Of a stretch of DNA of 64,000 nt, positions 1 through 11,377 are shown in pieces. The position numbers were made by a program, and so were the translations under genes. The stretch is from NCBI RefSeq assembly GCF_029407905.1, contig NW_026577929.1, positions 310,001-374,000 of the forward strand, read 5' to 3'. How positions within the stretch are numbered: position 1 is the stretch's first letter; the number at the start of each line of letters is the position of its first letter. The DNA is from Bubalus kerabau (taxonomy: Eukaryota > Chordata > Mammalia > Artiodactyla > Bovidae). The notes under the pieces were generated by a model. It did not search any database, had not been told where the DNA came from, and worked only from the letters and a program-made list of their open reading frames with translations.

Positions 1-1825
1 AGGTAGGCTGTCAAGGACCGTTTCACCCTTCAGAGCAGAACAGGGGACTTCCCTTGAGACGCCGTCCCGGGCAAGGGCCTCATCTTGCCAAGAGGTGGGA
101 ACCACGTGGTTTTTCTCGAGTTGCGGCGGGATTCTCGAGTTACAACGGGGATCTCAGCCTTCCTCTTGGGTTCGCCCTTGGAAGCCCAATCTTCCCCTCG
201 AGTTGGGGGGGAAAGCTGGGGGTTGCGCTCGAGTTACTGCAGGGGCCAAGAGACCTCACCTAGGCGTGTGTCCGGGACCTAATATTCCTCTCCAGGGAAG
301 GCGGGGATCTCGGGGTTGCATTCCAGGCTCCCCCGGTGAGTCAGGCCTCGTCTCGATTGGAAGCCAAGGACTCCTCTCTCCTCTCGAGTCGTGACGCGGA
401 TCTCTTGGAGCCCCCTGAGCGGCTTCAAGGGAGTCCAGCCTCCTCTTCAGTTTGGAGAGAGGACTCGTGATTGGTCTCCAGGCCATGCAGGAAAATAAGG
501 CCCTCATCTTGCGATGACCGGGGTGTCTCATGTGTTTCCTCGAGCTGCCGCACCAGTGTGGGTTTCCTCACGAGGTACGATGAGGAACTCATGGAGCCTC
601 TCGTGCAGCGCCAGGTTAGTCAGGTCTCCATGCGCGTGGCGAGGGGGAGCGTGTCATGGCTCTCGAGTCATGGTAGGGGAATCGCGACTCAACACATTTT
701 GAAGCACTCTCGAGGTCTTTCTCGAGTCACGGCAGAAAACCCAGGGTTCCCTCGACTTGTGCCTGTGACCTCAGGGAGCTTCTTATTGTGCCTCTGATAA
801 CTCAGGGGTACTGTGGAGTTGTTAGGGGCCTCTAGGGACTCCACTGGTTGTGGTGCAATGGAAGAGGGCTTCATCTCGAGTGGACGCAGGAACCTCAGGC
901 TTCCTCTCCTTTTCTGACTCGGATCCCATGGTCCCTGCAGAGTAGGGACAAGAGAGTCACACCTAGTCTTCTGTTGAGGAATGGACCTTTGTTTGCCTTT
1001 CGAGTTGTTTACAGGGTGACAGGCCACTTGTCAAAATGTCTGTGGGACCTGCGGGTTTTTCTGGACGATGCACGCGGGTGTCAGTGCCCCTTCGTGTTGT
1101 GCCTTCATCCACAGGTTTTCCTTCAAAGAGGTGTGCTGGCATCGGGTTCTTTTCAAGAGTGGACCGTGAAATTGGGGTCTTTCGACATGTGGCACCACCC
1201 ACGAGGCTACGTCTCGAACTTCCTCATGAGACCGGCCTCATCCTGAGGTGCGCCCGGAAGGTCGGGAACCCGTTGCAGACAGAGAAGGGGAGTCGACCCT
1301 CCTGTCGCAATCAGGAGAGGAGAAGGGGCTCAGATGAAGTGGTGCCGGGAACCTCGGTGTTCCCCTTGAGTGAGTCTGGTATGTCGCGGAACTTTTGGGG
1401 TCGCATCAAAGGTGCCAAGTACCGTTTCGCACTTCAGGATGGAACGTGGGACTTCTCTTGAGATGCTGTAGCGGACAAAGGGCCTCATCTTGCGATGACG
1501 AGGGAAGCACGTGGTTTTTCTCGAGTTGCGGTGGGATTCTCGAGTTACGACGGGGAATTCAGGCTTCCTCTTGTGTTGGCCCAGGAAGTCTAATCTTCCA
1601 TTCGAGTTGCCAGGGAGAGCTGGGGATTGGGCTCCATTCACTGAAGGGCAAACTAGACCTCATCTAGGCTTGTATCCAGGACTTAATGTTCCTCTCCATA
1701 GGCGACAGGGATTTGGGGTTGCATTCCATACTCACCTGGGGAGTCAGGCCTCATCTCGAGGGGAAGCAAAGGACTCCACTCTCTTCTCGAGTCGCGACAG
1801 GTATCTCTTGGAGCCCACTGAGAGG
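1..1825. repeat. Bovine satellite I (1.715) array, right end
   Basis: Tandem satellite that matches the array at 20044-31388 line by line, and is nearly identical to 29564-31388 at a constant offset of 29,563-29,564. Diagnostic pieces are paired CTCGAGTT blocks (about 110-155 and 1518-1545), the phrase around GCAATGGAAG at 855, and a GAATTC (EcoRI) site near 1555, as expected of the bovine 1.715 g/cm3 family. The 1,402-bp period cannot be measured inside this short piece but is clear in the longer arrays. It ends abruptly at about 1825, where a different satellite begins. No gene is seen; the overlapping short ORFs in several frames are chance frames of a CpG-rich repeat. The family name comes from remembered knowledge, not a search. 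Confidence 0.88.
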
Positions 1826-2858
1826 TCTTTGCTCTGTAGGAGAGCTCTAGTGTTCATAAGCCTGTACATAAGTGAACACAGACATTCTGTGTGCATGTTG
1901 CTGCATACCCAAAATAGGGCCACAAGGAGCCTCATGCTCTCCATGCGGCGCGGAAGCTGTGCAGCCACGCAGCAGCTGAGGAATCCAACCAATTGCTCTT
2001 TTCTTACCTCTGACAGAGCTCGCATTGCCGTAGCCCTTGGCAGTTTGAAAACACTGGACCCTAACCCCTCTCAAAGTAGGCCTGGGTTCTAGTTCGAATA
2101 GAAAGTCAATAGCGGAGCTGAGGACAGGAACGCGGCAGTCATTTATCACACGCTCCTGCAGCCTGCTACTACAGGGACACTAACGCTAGAAGCTAGGAAT
2201 GTCTTTGCAAGGTGCGCAAAGGACAAGGGAGAACCTCGACCCTGACTCTAGTATTTCAGTCCCCTGAGCAGATCTGAGGTTCTCCCGCTGTAGAAGCTAA
2301 CCCATTCCTTTCAAATACAGGCTTCCTAACACAGGGCCAGTTGGCTGCTTGCTCTTCCACGAAGCAGGCTTCCTTAACTTGCAAACTGCGAATTCCGCTT
2401 AACAGCCTGGAGGAAAATCGCTACTTGGAAGATTTTTTTCAGAGGCTGTATCCCCGGAGCTGGGGCCAAGCTAGGGGACCCATACTGACAAGGGAAGGCA
2501 AAACCACATCCAATGTCTTTGCTCTGGAGGACAGCTTTGTTGAGCCTAAGTCTTTCAGGAATATTTCTGGCTCCAACAGAGTCAAATTCTGTGTGTGAAG
2601 CTGCACAGCCAAAATAGGGGAACAGAGAGCCTGATTCTCTCTGTGTAGCTTTGAAGCTGTCATTCAAACAACAGCTTGAGAATCCATACAATGCTCTCCC
2701 TTACTGCTAAGAGAATTCTCATTGCTGTCGTCCTTGACAGTTTGTAGAAATCCGCACCCTAACCCTTCTCCAAGTAGGCCTGGGTCCTAGCTCGGAACAA
2801 CAGGCAACGGCGGAGCTGAGGCCAGTAAGGCACAAGTGAGGTCTCACACACTCTTGCA
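1826..2858. repeat. Edge monomers, most diverged of the array
   Basis: First 335 bp are the tail of a monomer joined to satellite I; 2161-2858 is a full A-type monomer. Both differ from the interior consensus more than interior monomers differ from each other. For instance the gene-like segment normally reading GTGAACCTCATCTC is replaced by a run around 1851-1875, and the A insert after 2170 is poorly conserved. Divergent edge monomers are the usual pattern where unequal exchange homogenises the middle of an array. The same edge is present at 31389-32422. Confidence 0.7.
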
Positions 2859-4303
2859 GCCTGATCGTCCAGGAGCAGGAAGGCCTCTTTTTCCCTGCAG
2901 GAGGCTCGCTTGCCTTGCCTCCTGTGAACTGCATTTCCCAGCCTGGGCGCAAAGCTGTTCCTGGAGATTTTTTCTCAGGGGCTGTTTCCATGGAGCTGGG
3001 TCGGACCTCGGGGGCCCAACTCACAGGGGAAGACAAACCACATGGACAGGGCTATGCTCTGTAGGAGAGCTCTAGTGAACCTCATCTCTCAGGAACATTC
3101 TTGGCTTCTACAGAGACACCTCTGTGCATGAAGCTACACACCCAACATAGTGGCAAAGGGAGTCTGATTCTCTCCGTGGGTGCTGATGCTTTGTGGCAAA
3201 GCACCTGCTAAGAATCCATCCGCATAGGCTTCCCTCACCTTGACAGAGGTCTCATTGCTGTAGTCCTTGGCAGTTTGGAAAGAAGCAGACCCTTACCCTT
3301 CACCAAGTAGGCCCTTGTCCTTGTTTGAATGGAAAGGCAGTAGCTGAGCTGAGGCCAGTAAGGCGCCAGTCAAGTCTGACATATTTCCGATGCCTGCTCC
3401 TTCATGGAAAATAACGTTAGAATCTGGGAATGTCTTTGCAAGGCTGGCAAAGGGCAGTCAGGAACCTCGACCCTGCCTCTGGAATTTCTATCTTCTCAGC
3501 ACATCTGGCGGTCTCGGTCAGGAGAAACTAACCCATTCCTTGCAAATATAGGCTTCCAAACACAGGCCGGTTGGCTGTCTCTTCTTGCCGAAGGAAGCTT
3601 GCTTATCCCACCTCCTGCGAACTCCGCTTCCCAGCCTGGGGGATAAGAGGTTCTTGGAGATCTTTTCTCAGAGGCTGTTTCCACGGAGCAGGGGCCGATC
3701 CCGGAGACCCACATGCACAGGGGAAGGGAAAACCGCATGGATAAGTCTTTGCTCTCTAGGAGTGCTCTAGTGAACCTCACTCTATGGGGAATGTTCTTGG
3801 CTCCAATGGGGACATCTCTGTGTGGGAAGCTGCATAGCCAACATAGAGACACAGAGACCTGATTCTCTCTGTGCAGCTTTGACGCTGTCGTTCAAACAAC
3901 AAATTGAGAATCCACACAATGCTCTCCCTTACCACTGAGAGAGTTATCATTGCTGTAGCCCTTCGCAGTTTCTGGAAATCGGCACACAAACACTTCTCCA
4001 AGTAGGCCTGGGTTCAAGTTCAGATGAACATGCAATAGCGGAGCTGAGGCCAGTAAGGCACCAGTCAGGTGTCACACACTCTGGCAGCCTGCTCCTCCAG
4101 GGACAGTAAGGCCTCTATTTCCCTTCAGGAGGCTCGCTTGCCTTACTTCCTGTGAACAGCGTTTCCCAGCCTGGGCGGAAAGCAGTTCCTGGAGATCTTT
4201 TCTCAGGGGCTGTTTCCCCGGAGTTGGGGCGGACCTCGGGGACCCAACTCACAGGGGAAGGCAAAACCAAATGGACAGGTCTATGCTCTGTAGGAGATCT
4301 CTA

Positions 4304-4309
4304 GTGAAC
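4304..4309. repeat. Target site duplication, left (GTGAAC)
   Basis: Six bases, GTGAAC, lie directly before the LTR's TG end and recur directly after its CA end at 5608-5613. A 6-bp duplication is typical of class II (betaretrovirus-like) endogenous retroviruses. The uninterrupted B monomer at this point reads CTAGTGAACCTC, so the site was ordinary satellite sequence before insertion. Confidence 0.85.
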
Positions 4310-4660
4310 TGCCGGGGTCCAGCCCCAGCTGATCCAGGGTATTCGAAGCAGAGACGGCGTAGGCGAGGGTCAGGGAACAACTGCTTAATTAAACGTTAAT
4401 TAAGGATATAAAGAGTAATAAAATGAGGATAGCTCAGTAGGAAAATTCAGTGGAGAAAAGAGGCTGAGTAGCTTGGTTTACGCGGGGGACCAATAAAACT
4501 TCAAGACAAGAAGCTTGCACCACTTACGTAGGCCGCAGGCGTCCTTCCGTTCTCCCGAAGGAGAGGAGACACTGAGGCCTCCCCGGTCGGATCTTAGAAG
4601 CCCAGGCAAAATTAGTAAGCTTGGTGGGTTCCGCGCTCCAGATGGAGACTCAACCAGAGT

Positions 4661-4676
4661 GAGAGAGAGAGAGAGA
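4661..4676. repeat. (GA)n microsatellite in the LTR
   Basis: Eight GA units within the U5 portion of the LTR. The second copy (34226-34243) has nine, which accounts for the 2-bp length difference between the two LTR copies. Confidence 0.8.
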
Positions 4677-4715
4677 CATGGGGAGACCAGTATTTCGAGA
4701 AACTGATCCCAATTC

Positions 4716-4721
4716 TTTATT
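4716..4721 (-). terminator. LTR polyadenylation signal AATAAA
   Basis: TTTATT on the plus strand, so AATAAA on the minus strand, 12 bases downstream of the TATA box on that strand. A close TATA/AATAAA pair is common in betaretroviral-type LTRs and fixes the orientation. Confidence 0.6.
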
Positions 4722-4733
4722 TTCCATGGTCTA

Positions 4734-4741
4734 CTTTTATA
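4734..4741 (-). promoter_or_regulatory. LTR TATA box
   Basis: CTTTTATA on the plus strand reads TATAAAAG on the minus strand, upstream of the poly(A) signal in the orientation expected for the U3 promoter. Also intact in the second copy at 34301-34308. Whether it is active cannot be told from sequence. Confidence 0.6.
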
Positions 4742-5607
4742 CACTGAGATGTTATGCAAAAGTCACGTGGGGTCAGCAGTCCTGACTTTTATCAAAGTCA
4801 GGTGCTTCATACAAAAGTATACAGAGGTCTTAGGGGTGTTACATCATCTTCTGGCCGGGGGGCCTGCTGACAATTTACGACCCTCTCCTTGTGACAGCGG
4901 TCAGTCAACCAGGACACTTATTTCTCCAGGGGTGATTATTCTTAAAACAGACGCCACCCAAATAAAGTTACATTCCTATAGGGTGAGGGTGTAGTGGGTT
5001 TTAGTTAAGGAAAGAATTTACTAAGCCTAAGGTCTAACGTGATTTATATCAAAGGTTAATACTTATTTCTTCTATATATTCATTAATGTGTATAAGGGCA
5101 GGGGATGTGGAGACTTAGCAGTAAACATCAGCTCAACAAATGAAAAACCCTTCACCAATATGATTTCTAATCAGCCCATTATACTTATACTAATAATTTT
5201 CTAACTTTTCTAAGGAACCTGTTTTTAGAAGGTTTAAAGCATCTCGTGCCTCTCATGGTTGGGCGGCTGTGAGCAATCACATGTGGCCGGACAAGCCTGT
5301 CAGGCAGGCTAGAGAACCTTCAGAGGAGTTTGTAGGTTAAAACACTCTTGTCACACCCAGGGGTTTTTATCAACTGGAGCTCTAGGTTAACTCCTTCTCC
5401 GAAAGAGGTGGTGGGGGACAGCCCCCCGTAAAGTCAGAGGTGTAGGTGAGAGCACAAAGTAGTAAGGTAGGCAGGCTCTGGTTATGGGGGTAGATGCTCG
5501 AGGATTTCCAGGGGGACTCCTGAGGCTCGATCCCGCCTTTGCGTATGTCGAGCCTCCTTCCTCATGACGTTTGCCATGGGCGGAGTGCCTCACTCTGGCC
5601 CCCAACA

Positions 5608-5613
5608 GTGAAC
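5608..5613. repeat. Target site duplication, right (GTGAAC)
   Basis: Perfect repeat of 4304-4309 after the CA end of the LTR; the satellite monomer then resumes in phase (CTCCTCTCTCAGGAAC). Confidence 0.85.
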
Positions 5614-8600
5614 CTCCTCTCTCAGGAACATTCTTGGCTCCTATCGAGACACCTCTGTGTGTGTAGCTACACACGCAACGTAGGGGCAAAGGGAGCCAGA
5701 TTCTTTCCGTGGGGTGCTGATGCTTTGTGGCAAAGCACCTGCTTGAGAATCCATCAGCTTACGCTTCCCTCGCCTTGACAGAGGTCTCATTGCAGTAGCC
5801 CTTGGCAGTTTGGAAAGAAGAGGACCCTTACCTTTCATAAAGTGGGCCCTTGTCCTAGTTTGAAAGGAAAGGCAAGAGCTGAGCTGAGGCCAATAAGGCG
5901 CCAGTCAAGTCTGACATATTCCCGAAGCCTGCTCCTTCATGGAAAATAACGCTGGAATCTAGGAATGTCTCTGCAAGGCTGGCAAAGGGCAGTCAGGAGC
6001 CTGCACCCTGCCTCTGGAATTACCGATTTCTGAGCAGATCTGGAGGTCTTCTTTAGGAGAATCTAACTCATTCCTTCCATATTGAGACTTCCAAAAACAG
6101 GCCGGTCGGCTGCCTCTTCGTGCCCGAAGGAGGCTTGCTTTTCCTGCCTCCTATGAACCCAGCTTCCCAGGCTCTGGGAAAAGGGGATCTTGAAGATCTT
6201 TTCTCAGGGGTTCTTTCCATGGAGCTGGGGCTAAGCCTGGAGACCCAAACTCACAGGGGAAGAAAAACCACATGGACAAGTCTTTGCTCTCTAGGAGAGC
6301 TCTAGTGAACTTCACTCTGTCACGAACATTCTTGATTCATATGGAGACACCCCTATGTGTGAAGCTGCGTACCCAACATGGGGGCACAGAGAGCCTGATT
6401 CTCTCTGTGTAACTTTAAAGATGTCGTTCAAAAAACACCTTGAAAATCCATACAATGCTCTTCCTTACCCGTGACAGAGTTCTCATTGCTGTAGCCCTTG
6501 GCAGTTTTTAGAAATCCGCACCCAAACCCTTCTCCAAGTAGTCCTGGGTCCTAGTTCGGAGGAACATGCATTGGCGGAGCTGAGGCCAGTAAGGCACGAG
6601 TCAGGTCTCACACACTCTGGCAGCCTGCTCCTCCAGGGGCAGTAAGGCCTCTTTTTCTCTGCAGGAGGCTCGCTTGCCTTGCCTTCTGTGAACTGCGTTT
6701 CCCAGTCTGGACGAAAAGCAGTTCCTGGAGGTGTTTTCTCAGGGGTTTCTTCCTCGGAGCTGGGGCGAACATCGGGAACCCAACTCACAGGGGAAGGCAA
6801 AACCATATGGACAGGTATATGCTCCATAGCAGAGCTCTAGTGAACCTCATCTCCCAGGAACATTCTTGGCTCCTATAGAGACACCTCTGTGTTTGAAACT
6901 ACACACCCAACATAGGGGCAAATGCAGCCTGATTCTCTCCGTGGGGTGCAGATGCTTTGTGGCAAAGCACCTGTTTGAGAATCCATCCGCTTCCACTTCC
7001 CTCTCTTTGACAGAGGTGTCTTTGCTGTAGCCTTTGGCAGTTTGGAAAGAAGCAGACCCTTACCCTTCACCAAGTAGGCCCTTGTCCTAGTTTGAACGGA
7101 AAGGCGATAGCTGAGCTGAGGCCAGTAAGGCGCCAGTCAAGTCTGACATATTCCTGAAGCCTGCTCCTTCGTGGAAAATAACGCTAGAATCTAGAAATGT
7201 CTTTGCAAGGCTGGCAAAGGACAGTCAGGAACCTCGACCCTGCCTCTGGAATTTCCGTCTTCTGAGCAGATCTGGAGGTCTTCTTTTGGAGAAGCTAACC
7301 ATTCCTTCCAAAGAGAGGCTTCCAAACACAGGCTAGTTGGCTGCCTCTACTTGCCCGAAGGAGGCTTGCTTGTTCCGCTTCCTGTGAACTCCGCTTCCCG
7401 CCTGGGGGAAAAGTGGTTCTTGGAGATCTTTTTTCAGGGGCTATTTCAACGGAGTTGGAGCTCAGCCCGGAGACCCACACACACAGAGGAAGGCAAAACC
7501 ACATGGACAAGTCTTTGCTCTGTAGGAGAACTCTAGTTAACCTCAGTATGTGAGGAAAGTCTTGGATTCTACGGGGATACCTCTGTGTGTGGAGCTGCAT
7601 ACCCAACAAGGGGGCACACAGGGCCTGATTCTCTCTTTGCAGCTTTGAAGCTGTCGTTCAAACAACAGCTTGAGAATCCATACAATGCTCTCCCTTACCT
7701 CTGAGAGACTTCTCATTGCAGTAGCCCTTGGCAGTTTTTACAAATCTGCACCCAAACCCTTCTCCAAGTAGGCCTGGGTCCTGGTTTGGATGGCCATGCA
7801 ATGGCGGAGCTGAGGTCAGTAAGGCACCAGTCAGGTGTCACACACTCTGGCAGCCTGCTCCTCCAGGGACAGTAAGGCCTATTTTTCCCTGCGGGAGGCT
7901 CGCTTGCCTGGCCTCCTGTGAACTGCGTTTCCCAGCCTGGGCAAAAAGCGGTTCCTGGAGATCTTTTCTCAGGGGCTCTATCCCCAGAGCTGGGGTGGAC
8001 CTCGGGGACCCATCTCACAGGGGAAGGAAAAACCACATGGACAGGTCTATGCTCTGTAGGAGACGTTAGTGTGTCTCATCTCTTAGGAACATTCTTGGCT
8101 CGTACAGAGACACCTCTGTGTGTAAAGCTACACACCGAACATAGGGGCACAGGGAGCCTGATTCTCTCTGTGGGGTGCTGATGCTTTGTGGCAAAGCACC
8201 TGTTTGAGAATCCATCCGCTTACGCTTCCCTCGCCTTGACAGAGGTCTCATTGCTGTGTCTCTTGGCACTTTGGAAAGAAGCAGACCCTTACCCTTCACC
8301 AAGTAGGCCCTGATCCTAGTTTGAAAGGAAAGGCAATAGCTGAGCTGAGGCCAGTAAGGCACCTGTCAACTCTGACATATTCCCGATGCCTGCTACTTCA
8401 TGGAAAATATTGCTAGAATCTACGAATGTCTTTGCAAGGCTGGCAAAGGGCAGTCAGGAACCTCAACCCTGCCTCTGGAATATCTATCTTCTGAGCAGAT
8501 CTGGAGGTCTCCTTCTGGAGAAGCTAACCCATTCCTTGCAAATAGAGGCTTCCAAACACAGGCCGGTTGGCTGCCTCTTCTTGCCTGAAGGAGGCTTGCT

Positions 8601-10311
8601 TTTCCTGCCTCCTATGATCCCTGGTTCCCAGCATGGGGGAAAAGCAGATTCTTGGAGATCTTTGCTCAGGGGTTGTTTCCACGGAGCTGGGGTTGTGCCC
8701 AGAGACCCACACATACAGGGGAAGGCAAAACCACATGAACAAGTCTTTGCTCTCTAAGAGAGCTCTAGTGAACCTCAGTCTTTGACGAACGTCCTTGGCT
8801 CCTATGCGGACACCTCTGTGTGTGAAACTGCGTACCCAACATGGCGGCAGAGAGCCTGATTCTCTCTGTGCAGGTTTAATGCTGTCGTTCAGAAAACAGC
8901 TTGAGAATCCATACAATTCTCGCCCTTACCTCTGAGAGAGTTCTCATTGCAGTAGCCCTTGGCAGTTTGTAGAAATCTGCACCTAAACCCTTCTCCAAGT
9001 AGGCCTGAGTCCCAGTTTGGAGGAACAAGCAATGGCGGAGCTAAGACCAGTATGGCACCAGTCAGTTTTCACACACTCTGGCAGCCTGCTCCTCCAGGGA
9101 CAGTAAGGCTTCTTTTTCTCTGCAGGAGGCTCACTTGCCTTACTTCCTGTGAACAGCTTTTCCCAGCCTGGGCGAAAAGCGGTTCCTGGAGATCTTTTCT
9201 CAGAGGCTGTTTTCTCGGAGCTGGGGCGGACCTCGGGGACCCAACTCACAGGGGAAGGCGAAACCACATGTACAGGTGAGCACTCTGTAGGAGAGCTCTT
9301 GTGAGCCTCATCTCTCAGGAACATTCTTGGCTCCTGTAGAGACACCACTGTGTGTGAATCTACACACCCCACATAGGGGCAAAGGGAGCCTGATTCCCTC
9401 CGTGGGGTGCTGATGCTTGGTGGCAAAGAACCTTCCTGATAATCCATCCGCTTATGCTTCCCTCGCATTTACGGAGGTCTCATTGCTGTAGCCCTCGGCA
9501 GTTTGGAAAGAAGAAGACCCTTACCCTTCATAAAGTAGGGCCTTGTCCTACTTTGAATGGAAAGGCAATAGCTGAGCTGAGGCCAATAAGGCGCCAGTCA
9601 AGTCTGACATATTCCCAAAGCCTGCTTCTTCAGGAAGATAACTGTAGAATCTAGGAATGTCTTTGCAAGGCTGGCAAAGGGCAGTCAGGACCCTGCACAC
9701 TGCCTCTGGAATTACCGACTTCTGAACAGATCTGGAGGTCTCCCTTAGGGGAAGCTAACCCATTCTTCCAAATAGAGGCTTCCAAACGCAGGCCGCTTGG
9801 CTGCCTCTTGCTCTCTGAAGGAGGCCTGCTTTTCCCGCCTCCTATGAACCCCACATCCCAGCCTCTGGGAAAAGTGGATCTTGAAGATCTTTTCTCAGGG
9901 GTTGTTTCCACGGAGCTGGGGCCGAGCCTGGAGCCCCAAACGCACAGGGGAAGAAAAACCACATGGACAAGTCTTTGCTCTCTAGGAGAGCTCTAGTGAA
10001 CCTCACTCTGTCAGGAACGTTCTTGTTTCCTATGGAGACACCCCTGTCTGTGAAGCTGTGTACCGAACATGGAGACACAGAGTCTGATTCTCTCTGTGCA
10101 GCTTTGAAGCTGTCGTTCAAACAACAGCTTGAAAATCCATACAATGCTCTTCCTTACCCGTGACACAGTTCTCATTGCTATACCCCTTGGCAGTATTTAG
10201 AAATCCATACCCGAACCCTTCTCCTAGTAGGCCTGGGTCCTAGTTCGGAGGAACATGCAATGGCGGAGCTGAGGCCAGTAAGGCACCAGTCAGGTCTCAC
10301 ACACTCTGGCA

Positions 10312-11377
10312 GCCTGATCGTCCAGGGAGACTAAGGCCTGTTGTGCCTTGCAGGAGGCTCGCTTGTGTTACCTCCTGTGAACTGCGTTTGCCAGCCTGGG
10401 GGAATAGCGGTCCCTGGAGATCTTTTCTCAGGGGCTCCTTCCCCTGAGCTGGGGCGGACCTCGGGGACCCAACTCACAGGGCAAGGCAAAACCATATGGA
10501 CAGGTCTATGCTCTGTAGCAGACTTCTAGTGAACCTCATCTCTCAGGAACATTCTTGGCTCCTATAGAGACACCTCTGTGTGTGAAGCTGCGTACCTAAC
10601 ATAGGGGCACAGAGAGCCTGATTCTCTCAGTTCATTTTGACGCAGTCGTTCAGAAAACAGCTTGAGAATCCATAAAATGCTCTCCCTTACCGCTGAGAGA
10701 ATTCTCACTGCTGTAGCCCTTGGCACTTTGTAGAAATCCGCACCCAAACGCTTCTCCAAATAGGCCTGGGTCCTAGTTCGGAGGAACAGGCAATGGTGGA
10801 ACTGAGGCCAGCAAGGCAACAGTCAGGTTTCACACACTCTGGCAGCCTGCTCCTCCAGGGACAGTAAGGCCTCTTTTTCTCTGCAGGAGATTCGCTTGCC
10901 TTACTTCCTGTGAACAGCGTTTCCCAGCCTCAGCGAAGCGGTTCCTGGAGATCTTTTCTCAGGGACAGTTTCCCCGGAGGTGTGGCGGACCTCGGGGACC
11001 CAACTCACAGGGGAAGGAAAAACCACATGGACAGGTCTATGCTCTGTAGGAGAGGTTTAGTGAACCTAATCTCTCAGGAACATTCTTGGCTCCTATAGAG
11101 ACAACTCTGTGTGTAAAGCTACACTCCCAACATTGGGGAACAGGGATCTTGGTTCTCTCCGTGGGGTGCTGATGCTTTGTAGTAAAGCACCTGCTTGAGA
11201 ATCCGTCCTCTTAGGCTTCCCTCGCCTTGACAGAGGTCTCATTGCTGTAGCCCTTGGCAGTTTCAAAGAAGAAGACCCTTACCCTTCATAAAGTAGGCCC
11301 TTGTCCTAGTTTGAATGGAAAGGCAATAGCTGAGCTGAGGCCAATAAGGAGCCAGTCCCCTCTGACACATTCCCGAA
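10312..11377. repeat. Two consecutive B-type monomers
   Basis: The alternation breaks here: 10312-10844 and 10845-11377 are both 533-bp B types without the A insert. The same arrangement is at 39878-40942 in the second copy, so the register slip predates the large duplication. Confidence 0.75.

Larger units (their letters stand above)
4310..5607 (-). mobile_element. Solo LTR of a ruminant ERVK-like endogenous retrovirus, copy 1
   Basis: A 1,298-bp element starting TGCCGGGGTCC and ending CCCCAACA on the plus strand, inside a satellite monomer and flanked by a perfect 6-bp duplication (GTGAAC). No internal retroviral genes are present, so this is a solo LTR left by recombination between two LTRs. 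Orientation is minus: read on that strand, a TATAAAAG box (4734-4741) lies just upstream of AATAAA (4716-4721), and the element ends in GGACCCCGGCA, a usual U5 end. The 6-bp duplication and length suggest an ERVK/class II family (probably the BTLTR1 group; not verified). The ORFs in it (for instance the minus-strand 100-residue frame at 5387-5689) have no recognisable function. Confidence 0.85.

Noticed and set aside
4310..5607. Provirus with coding genes
   Set aside because: Only one LTR is present between perfect target duplications; no internal region, primer site or retroviral frames.
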